64,000 bases of DNA from positions 62,001 through 126,000 of the forward strand of contig DAOULR010000009.1 in assembly GCA_034419075.1 (NCBI GenBank), in the 5' to 3' direction. Position 1 is the stretch's first letter. Every line of letters starts with the position of its first letter. A program made the position numbers and the translations under genes. Under the pieces are notes generated by a model. The model had not been told where the DNA came from. It worked only from the letters and a program-made list of their open reading frames with translations, and ran no database searches. Origin of the DNA: E44-bin88 sp034419075 (GTDB taxonomy: Bacteria; Chloroflexota; Dehalococcoidia; Dehalococcoidales; BS750m-G39). Positions 58,342 through 64,000 of the stretch are shown piece after piece.

Positions 58342-60399
58342 CTACTCCTCTATCTGCGCCGCCAATAGCTCGGCGATGTCCATAACCTTGAGTTTTTCTT
58401 CGGCCTCTTTGGTCTTGATGCCGTCGTCAAACATCTGCAGGCAGAAGGGGCAGGCGGTGACCACCTTTTGCGCCCCCGTTTCTATCACCTGCTCGGTGCG
58501 CATCTCGTTGATGCGGCGGCCTTCCGGCTCCTCCAGCCACATGTGACCGCCGCCGCCACCGCAACAGAACCCCCGCCGCTTGTTCCTCTCCATCTCCTTG
58601 AGTTTAATTTCGGGGACGGCTTTTATAACCTGGCGCGGCGGCTGGTAGATATCATTGTATCGCCCCAGGTAGCAGGCGTCGTGGTAGGTGACCACCTCGT
58701 TTAAGCCCTTCTTAATCTTGAGCTTGCCCTCTTTGAGCAGCTGGGCGATAAACTCGGTGTGGTGGATGACCTCGTAGTTGCCACCGAACTGGGGGTACTC
58801 GTTCTTGAGGATGTTATAGCCGTGGGGGCAGGCGGTAACGATACGCTTGACCCCGTAGTTCTTTAGGAGTTCTATGTTCTTCTCCGCCTGCATCTGGAAG
58901 AGGTATTCGTTGCCCAGACGGCGGGCCGGCTCGCCACAACAGCTCTCCTCCGTTCCCAGAATACCGAAGTTGACGCCAGCGCTTTTTAGCAGCTTGGCCA
59001 CCGACTGAGATATCTTGGTGCTCCTCTCCTCCAGGGCGCCGGTACAGCCCACCCAGAAGAGGATATCGATGTCACTGTCATCGGCCATGACCTTAAGCTC
59101 CAGCCCCTCCGCCCAGTCCATCCGCGACAGCGTCGTTCCCCGCCAGGGGTGGCCCCTGTCCTCAATGCTCCTTAACGCGCCCTCGGCCGTTTCCGGCATG
59201 GAGGCCTGCTCCATGACCAGGTTTCGCCTCAGGTCGACTATTTTGTCAACGTGGTCCACCCAGACCGGGCAGACCTCGTCACAGGCGCCACAGGTGGTGC
59301 AGGCCCAGATTTCATCGAGCAGGATGACGTTTTCGGCCAGAGGGACATCGGGGTTGCCCTGGGGGGCTTCCCCTTCGGGGTTGGCTGGGGCGGCTTCACC
59401 CTTGGCCTTAGCCGCCACCAGCTCGGGGCCTACCTTGAGCAGGTGTTTCTTCAGGTCCTGAATCAGCTTCTTGGGGTTGAGTTTTTTGCCGCTGTTGTAA
59501 GCCGGACAGAGTTCCTGACAGTTACCGCAGACCACGCAAGAGTAGAGGTCAAGGTTCTGTTTCCAGGTGAGCTGGTCGATGGTGGAGACACCCAGCGTTT
59601 CCGCCTGCTCCAGGTCAATGGGCTTGAGAACACCGCGAGGCTGCTGGCGCAGGATGCCGTTGAATATGGAGGCGATGATGTGCAGGTAGCGGGTGTAGGG
59701 GATAATGGCCAGAACGAAGACTACGGTCAGCCAATGTGCCCAGAGGAAGCCGAGGTACCAGCCCTCGGTGCCGGCACCGGCGGTGAAAAGATTACTTATC
59801 CAGGCGCTCACCGGGGGTAGCAGGCTATGCCCCAGCCCCGCCGGCGCCAGTCCCAGCGAAATCTTGGTAGCTATTTCAAATACGTAGGTTACCGGGTGGG
59901 CGAGCACGGAGAGGAGGATAATCATGGCCTCGGTGGTCTGTTCCCCCTGGAGCCGCTCAGGCCTGATGATATAGCGCCGGATAATAGCCCAGAAGGCACC
60001 GATGAAGATGAAGACGGCCATGAAGTCCATTACCCAGACCGAGTAGAAATAGACCCCGGTCTCTTCCAGTCCAATTAAGCCCAGGCCTTCGGTTAAGATG
60101 ATGAAGAAGAAATAGAAGACGACCGAGACGAAGAAGCCCCATACCATCAGGGCGTGACCTAAAGGCGCCCGGTCCTTGAGCCGGAAATTCTTGAGCTGGC
60201 AGAGCTGGCTGATAACGTAGACCGTCGTATCCCAGAGCGCTCTAAACCGGCTTTTCGGAGTAGTTTCTTTCTGTCCCAGAAACATGTACTGCCAGAGCTG
60301 CCGGAGGCGGTATAGGAACAGCCCGAGAGTGAGTAGAAAAACTCCCCAGAAAATTACGTAAAATAAGGTCGTTCCTGGCGCAAAGATATTCGCTGACAT
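58342..60399 (-). CDS. Membrane HdrD-like iron-sulfur oxidoreductase
   Basis: A 685-residue protein. The first ~250 residues contain five or six membrane helices of a nitrate-reductase-gamma/HdrE-type cytochrome-b-like domain. Two 4Fe-4S motifs follow: CVVCGNCQELCPAY near residue 290 and CTTCGACDEVCPVW near 370. Two CCG domains come last (ESCCGEP near 470; GFCCGGGGGHMW near 615), as in HdrB/HdrD. Such fusions are thought to pass electrons between ETF/acyl-CoA dehydrogenases and membrane quinones. The nearby crotonases and ligase fit that role. AGGAG precedes the ATG. Confidence 0.9.
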   Translation of the reverse strand: MSANIFAPGTTLFYVIFWGVFLLTLGLFLYRLRQLWQYMFLGQKETTPKSRFRALWDTTVYVISQLCQLKNFRLKDRAPLGHALMVWGFFVSVVFYFFFIILTEGLGLIGLEETGVYFYSVWVMDFMAVFIFIGAFWAIIRRYIIRPERLQGEQTTEAMIILLSVLAHPVTYVFEIATKISLGLAPAGLGHSLLPPVSAWISNLFTAGAGTEGWYLGFLWAHWLTVVFVLAIIPYTRYLHIIASIFNGILRQQPRGVLKPIDLEQAETLGVSTIDQLTWKQNLDLYSCVVCGNCQELCPAYNSGKKLNPKKLIQDLKKHLLKVGPELVAAKAKGEAAPANPEGEAPQGNPDVPLAENVILLDEIWACTTCGACDEVCPVWVDHVDKIVDLRRNLVMEQASMPETAEGALRSIEDRGHPWRGTTLSRMDWAEGLELKVMADDSDIDILFWVGCTGALEERSTKISQSVAKLLKSAGVNFGILGTEESCCGEPARRLGNEYLFQMQAEKNIELLKNYGVKRIVTACPHGYNILKNEYPQFGGNYEVIHHTEFIAQLLKEGKLKIKKGLNEVVTYHDACYLGRYNDIYQPPRQVIKAVPEIKLKEMERNKRRGFCCGGGGGHMWLEEPEGRRINEMRTEQVIETGAQKVVTACPFCLQMFDDGIKTKEAEEKLKVMDIAELLAAQIEE

Positions 60400-60437
60400 G
60401 ATTACTCCTGCCTAGGCCCCTTCGGACATTAAAGATT

Positions 60438-60923
60438 TTAGCGTAATCTGAGAACGGCGACAAATATACCTATGGCTATAGCCAGTATATCCAGCGGGTG
60501 GAAGACGGCCTCGTAACTAAAAATCATGATGAAGGGGATACTGGCCAGGTAGCTGGCGGATATGGCTAGACCCCCTATCAGGGCCAGCCAGTTGCCGCGC
60601 TTGCGGTTGACGGCAAGGCTGACCACCTCGCCGACGGCATAGCCGACGCCGCCGCCCAGTATTAGGTTGACGTAGATATAGGGCAAAAGACCCCGCAGCA
60701 ACCCCCAGACCAGACCGGTGGCGATAGCCATGCCCAGCGCCGTGCCACCCGCAATCAGATAATGTCTGGTGGAGAGGCGGAAGGTGGGCAGTTTGGCTGA
60801 TTTGGCACAGTCGGGGCATCTGGCCCCCACCGGTGTCTGCACCATGCACTTGGGGCATATCGGTTTACCGCACTTGCCGCAGCTCAAATTGGTTTCAACG
60901 TCAGGGTGATAGGCGCATTTCAT
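60438..60923 (-). CDS. B-box-type zinc finger membrane protein
   Basis: A 161-residue protein. Residues 1-41 form a double zinc-binding segment (CAYHPDVETNLSCGKCGKPIC, then CMVQTPVGARCPDC), like the B-box zinc fingers fused to membrane domains in bacteria. Four hydrophobic segments follow. Function unknown. It lies 1 bp downstream of plsY and 38 bp before the HdrD-like gene. Confidence 0.82.
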   Translation of the reverse strand: MKCAYHPDVETNLSCGKCGKPICPKCMVQTPVGARCPDCAKSAKLPTFRLSTRHYLIAGGTALGMAIATGLVWGLLRGLLPYIYVNLILGGGVGYAVGEVVSLAVNRKRGNWLALIGGLAISASYLASIPFIMIFSYEAVFHPLDILAIAIGIFVAVLRLR

Positions 60924-60924
60924 C

Positions 60925-61623
60925 TTATTCCGTTCCCTCTTCGGGCTTTGCCCGCTGCTGATTTATCCAGATTTCCCGGTCCCTGATATCGCGGTCAAAG
61001 AGCAGACGGTTGAGCAAGAGTTCCCCCGTCGTCACCGAGGCCGAGATCTGGGTTCGGCGCGGGGTCAGCCGCCTGATGACCATGATGACAAACATGGCGA
61101 CAAAGCCCAGAGTTATCTCCAGCGGCTCGCCCACCGCCCAGCTAACGATGGGCATAACCGCTACGGAAATGCCAATGCCCACCGGTATGTTGCGCACGGT
61201 AAACAGGTTTATAATCATAATTACCAGGAAGGCTATCAGCGACCAGGGTATGTAGCCGTTGACCAGAGGTACGATAAAAGCCACGCCCATGATGGTGGCA
61301 ATGCCCCGGCCGCCGCTGAAGCGGAGGTAGACGGGCCAGTTGTGCCCGATAACGGCGGCGATACCGATGATTACCTGCTGGGTCAGGTCCAGCCCTACCA
61401 GGTGGGCGACCCAGACCGCGGGCATCGCCTTGAAGGTGTCGAAGAGGCCTACTATGACGGCTATCCAGCGGGCGCCGGTCTTGACCAGGTTGGCGCCGCC
61501 GATATTGCCGCTGCCGTGTTGCCTGAGGTCTATCCCTCGCGTCCACCGGGCGGCCAGATAGGCGGCAGGAATGGCGCCCATAAGGTAGCCGCCGATAATT
61601 AGCAGGATAAACTTAACAACCAT
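60925..61623 (-). CDS. plsY: Acyl-phosphate:glycerol-3-phosphate acyltransferase
   Basis: Membrane acyltransferase of phospholipid synthesis, 232 residues with about five helices. The three active-site loops are visible: GSGNIGGANLVKTGA (family: GSGNxGATNxxR), WPVYLRFSGGRGIATIMG (GGKGVAT-like), and the third near NIPVGIG. Thr replaces the usual Thr-Asn pair by Ala-Asn, and GRG replaces GKG, so it is somewhat diverged. It is part of the rny-ymdB-PHP-plsY run. Its C-terminus is a charged tail. Confidence 0.88.
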   Translation of the reverse strand: MVVKFILLIIGGYLMGAIPAAYLAARWTRGIDLRQHGSGNIGGANLVKTGARWIAVIVGLFDTFKAMPAVWVAHLVGLDLTQQVIIGIAAVIGHNWPVYLRFSGGRGIATIMGVAFIVPLVNGYIPWSLIAFLVIMIINLFTVRNIPVGIGISVAVMPIVSWAVGEPLEITLGFVAMFVIMVIRRLTPRRTQISASVTTGELLLNRLLFDRDIRDREIWINQQRAKPEEGTE

Positions 61624-61632
61624 AAACTCTCC

Positions 61633-62481
61633 TCATAAGATAAGGTTGGGTTCTTTCTCTTTAGCCAGGGCGATGAGCCGTTCGGCCGCTTCCAGGGGTA
61701 CTTCGGCGCCGCCGATGGCGGTCTCTTCGTCGGGCTCGATGCCGTGAAAGTCGCTGCCGCCGGTGGCGATAAGGTCGTGCTTTTGCGCCAGCGCCAACAG
61801 GCCCTCGACTTCCTCGGCGCTGTAGCCGTTGTAATAAGCCTCCAGGCCCACCAGCCCCGCTGGTTTCAGCTCCAAAATCAGCCCCTCGGGGTCTTCGGTG
61901 GTGAGGGGGTGGGCCAGCACGGCCAGGCCTTTGGCCCTGACGATGATGCCTACCGCCTCGGCGGGGAGCATCTTTTCCCGCTCGACGTAGGCGGGCTTGC
62001 CGTGCCCCAAATACTCGTCAAAGGCCTCTTTGAAGGAGGGGGCGAGGCCTTTTTCCATCATGGCCTGGGCGATGTGGGGGCGGCCGATGGTGCTGGCGCC
62101 AGCCAGTTCCAGGACGCGCTGCCAGTCGATATGCACACCGAGCCCGTCCAGCTTAGCCACCATCTGTTCCGCCCGCCTCAGGCGGGAGTTCTTGAAATCC
62201 TCCAGCTTGGCCAGCAGCTGGGGATCGTTGTAGTCAAAAAAATAACCCAGGATATGCACTTCGCCCTGGGGGATATCGGTGCTGATTTCGATGCCGGGTA
62301 TAACGCTGAGACCAGGGAAAGCTTGGGCTGCCTTTTTGGCGGCGGCGATACCGTCCACGCTGTCGTGGTCGGCCAGGGCGATATAGACCAGCCCCTTTTC
62401 CGCCGCCTCTCTAATGACCTGAGCGGGGGTGAGCTTGCCGTCGGAGGCGGTGGAGTGGATGTGGAGGTCGACCTGGCCCAA
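61633..62481 (-). CDS. PHP-domain phosphoesterase
   Basis: A 282-residue metal-dependent phosphoesterase of the YciV/RnaseAM group: VDLHIHSTASDGKLTP gives the HxH, IALADHDSVDG the second site, GIEISTD the third, VLAHPLT and GGSDFHG the last ligands. The group includes 3',5'-nucleotide phosphatases and 5'-3' exoRNases that act on short RNAs. Its place two genes after RNase Y fits a role in RNA turnover. It overlaps none of its neighbours but is only 2 bp from ymdB. Confidence 0.92.
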   Translation of the reverse strand: MGQVDLHIHSTASDGKLTPAQVIREAAEKGLVYIALADHDSVDGIAAAKKAAQAFPGLSVIPGIEISTDIPQGEVHILGYFFDYNDPQLLAKLEDFKNSRLRRAEQMVAKLDGLGVHIDWQRVLELAGASTIGRPHIAQAMMEKGLAPSFKEAFDEYLGHGKPAYVEREKMLPAEAVGIIVRAKGLAVLAHPLTTEDPEGLILELKPAGLVGLEAYYNGYSAEEVEGLLALAQKHDLIATGGSDFHGIEPDEETAIGGAEVPLEAAERLIALAKEKEPNLIL

Positions 62482-62483
62482 GG

Positions 62484-63245
62484 TTAGTCCACCTCCCCAT
62501 AGATTCGCTCGATGCTCTTGGCCCGCCCCGTGCCGTCGTCGATATCCACCATCACCGCGTTGAGAATGGGCTTGCCCTTGCCCACCGAGAGGCGATAGTG
62601 GATACCAGTTAAAAAACGCTGGAGAACGGCGTCGACGTCGTCGCCGATAATAGAATCGGTGGGGCCAGTCATGCCGATGTCGGTGACGTAGGCGGTGCCG
62701 CCGCTTAAGATCTGGGCATCGATAGTGCCCACGTGGGTGTGGGTGCCCAGGACGGCGCTGACACGCCCGTCCAGATAGCGGCCCATAGCCACCTTTTCCG
62801 AGGTGGCTTCGGCGTGGAAATCGACGATAATAATCTTTTCTTTCAGTTCACCGAGCAGTTTGTCCATAGCCTGGAAGGGGCAATCCAGATTGCCGATGAA
62901 GGTCCGCCCCATGATATTGACTATGGCCGCTTCGCCGAAAATGATATAGCCCCGCCCCGGTACCCCGGGCGGATAATTAAGCGGGCGCACGATGGGCATC
63001 TGCCCATCAAGATAGGGGAAGATTTCCTTTTGCGCCCAGATGTGGTTGCCCGAGGTTATCACGTCGACGCCAACATCAATCAGCTCCCGGGCTGTTTCCG
63101 GGGTCAGCCCGATGCCGCCGGCGGCGTTTTCGCCGTTGGCCATAACCAGGTCTAGGCCGTATTGCTGGCGGAGGCCAGGCAGGAGCTGGCTTACCGCCTT
63201 CCGGCCCGGCTTGCCCACAATGTCACCGATGGCTAATATCAGCAT
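62484..63245 (-). CDS. ymdB: YmdB-family metallophosphoesterase
   Basis: A 253-residue calcineurin-like phosphoesterase starting MLILAIGDIVGKPGRKAV, with NGENAAGGIGLT, TSGNHIW and GTHTHVGT as metal-ligand motifs. In Bacillus subtilis YmdB is a 2',3'- and 3',5'-cyclic nucleotide phosphodiesterase tied to biofilm and motility choice, and is encoded beside RNase Y. The same pairing occurs here, 2 bp apart. Confidence 0.95.
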   Translation of the reverse strand: MLILAIGDIVGKPGRKAVSQLLPGLRQQYGLDLVMANGENAAGGIGLTPETARELIDVGVDVITSGNHIWAQKEIFPYLDGQMPIVRPLNYPPGVPGRGYIIFGEAAIVNIMGRTFIGNLDCPFQAMDKLLGELKEKIIIVDFHAEATSEKVAMGRYLDGRVSAVLGTHTHVGTIDAQILSGGTAYVTDIGMTGPTDSIIGDDVDAVLQRFLTGIHYRLSVGKGKPILNAVMVDIDDGTGRAKSIERIYGEVD

Positions 63246-63247
63246 TT

Positions 63248-64000
63248 TTACTTGGCGTAATCTACGGCCCGGGTCTCCCGGAGCACAGTAACCTTGATTT
63301 GCCCCGGGTATTCCAGGCCCTCTTCTATCTTCTTGACGATGTCCCGCGCCAGCCTCATCGCGCCCAGGTCGTCAATCTCTTCGGGCTTAACCAGGATGCG
63401 GATTTCGCGGCCAGCCTGAATGGCGTAGGACTTTTCCACGCCCTTGAACTCGTTGGCGATGTCCTCCAGCTCCTTTAGGCGCTTTAGGTAGTGTTCCAGG
63501 GACTCGCGTCTGGCTCCGGGTCGAGCGCTGCTGACGGCGTCGGCGGCGGCCACGATGAAGCCCCAGACGCTGGTGGATTCCGTCTCGAAGTGGTGCTCGC
63601 CGACGCCCTGGACGACCTCGGGGGACTTATCCCACTGCTTGACCAGGTCGGCGCCGATAGCGGCGTGGGGTCCTTCTACCTCTCTATCCACCGCCTTGCC
63701 GATGTCATGCAGCAGCCCCGTCTTCTTGGCGGTAGCCACGTTGACGCCCAGTTCCCCAGCAATCATGCCCGCTAGGTGGGCGACCTCAATGGAGTGGTTG
63801 AGTACGTTCTGCCCGTAGCTGGTGCGGTACTTGAGCCGCCCCAGCAGCTTGACCAGCTCGGGGCGCAGCCCGTGCACGCCGACTTGGTAGGCCGCCTGCT
63901 CGCCCGCGTTCTGGATAGCCGCCTCCACCTCTTCCTTGGTCTTGGCCACCACCTCTTCGATGCGGGCGGGGTGGATGCGCCCGTCCTGGATGAGCTTGGT
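63248..64000 (-). CDS. rny: Ribonuclease Y (5' end outside the window)
   Basis: Endoribonuclease that starts mRNA decay. The 250 visible residues begin TKLIQDGRIHPARIEEVV, in the conserved region between the KH and HD domains, and continue through the HD domain: HSIEVAHLAGM, LLHDIGKAVD (HD pair), VAAADAVSSARPGARRES, and the C-terminal PGQIKVTVLRE. The reading frame is open to the window edge; the membrane anchor, coiled coil and KH domain lie outside. Confidence 0.94.
   Translation of the reverse strand, partial: TKLIQDGRIHPARIEEVVAKTKEEVEAAIQNAGEQAAYQVGVHGLRPELVKLLGRLKYRTSYGQNVLNHSIEVAHLAGMIAGELGVNVATAKKTGLLHDIGKAVDREVEGPHAAIGADLVKQWDKSPEVVQGVGEHHFETESTSVWGFIVAAADAVSSARPGARRESLEHYLKRLKELEDIANEFKGVEKSYAIQAGREIRILVKPEEIDDLGAMRLARDIVKKIEEGLEYPGQIKVTVLRETRAVDYAK

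Overview
The window looks like part of a Dehalococcoidia (Chloroflexota) chromosome or a close relative; this is inferred from gene content only. It is GC-rich and dense, with many 1-4 bp ATGA/GTGA gene overlaps. Lineage hints are rpsT, rel, hisS and gyrB lying close to obgE, dnaA and gyrA, an ApgM-like gene abutting aspartokinase, a short citrate/homocitrate synthase-type protein, a K+-independent pyrophosphatase and a membrane HdrD-like protein. Several promoters have their -10 box only 6-10 nt from the start codon, so leaderless mRNAs look common.

Layout. 1-4 kb (minus): folC, fmdB, dtd, a Fur-family regulator and a CbiM/CbiN-like/CbiQ cobalt or nickel ECF transporter. 4-11 kb: pyrF, DUF951, aldo/keto reductase, dinB, MFS, a C_GCAxxG_C_C protein, a PAS protein and mscS. 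11-19 kb: ilvE, class II aldolase, rpsT, rel, hisS, gyrB. 19-26 kb: secreted beta-helix protein, nadD, obgE, dnaA, fmt, mazG. 26-36 kb: acetate-type transporter, tRNA-Pro, DUF3795, ApgM-like protein with aspartokinase, a TPR protein, gyrA, SDR, radical SAM, DUF1847. 43-54 kb: HIT, tRNA-Glu, VTT and MFS membrane proteins, hppA, dCMP deaminase, argC with a K+ channel, citrate/homocitrate synthase family, trmO, HhH glycosylase. 54-64 kb: two crotonases, sirtuin, acyl-CoA ligase, HdrD-like protein, then plsY, PHP, ymdB and rny (cut by the window edge).

The main accessory feature is an AT-richer 6.5 kb mobile element (36795-43307). It has imperfect ~20 bp terminal inverted repeats, an apparent 10 bp target duplication, a SWIM-zinc-finger IS4-like transposase, an 82-residue HTH protein divergent from it, a single-chain restriction-methylation-specificity protein and four uncharacterised small genes. 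It interrupts one copy of a dispersed intergenic repeat family (about 180-200 bp, five copies here), so the history of insertion can be read directly.

Other points: an identical 35 bp Lys/Ala-rich coding segment is shared by the tail of rpsT and the head of gyrB; TGCAA/TTGCA inverted repeats lie before both the Fur-family gene and cbiM; gyrB has a terminator-like hairpin in its leader; and a sirtuin overlaps an acyl-CoA ligase that carries the usual acetylation-site motif.
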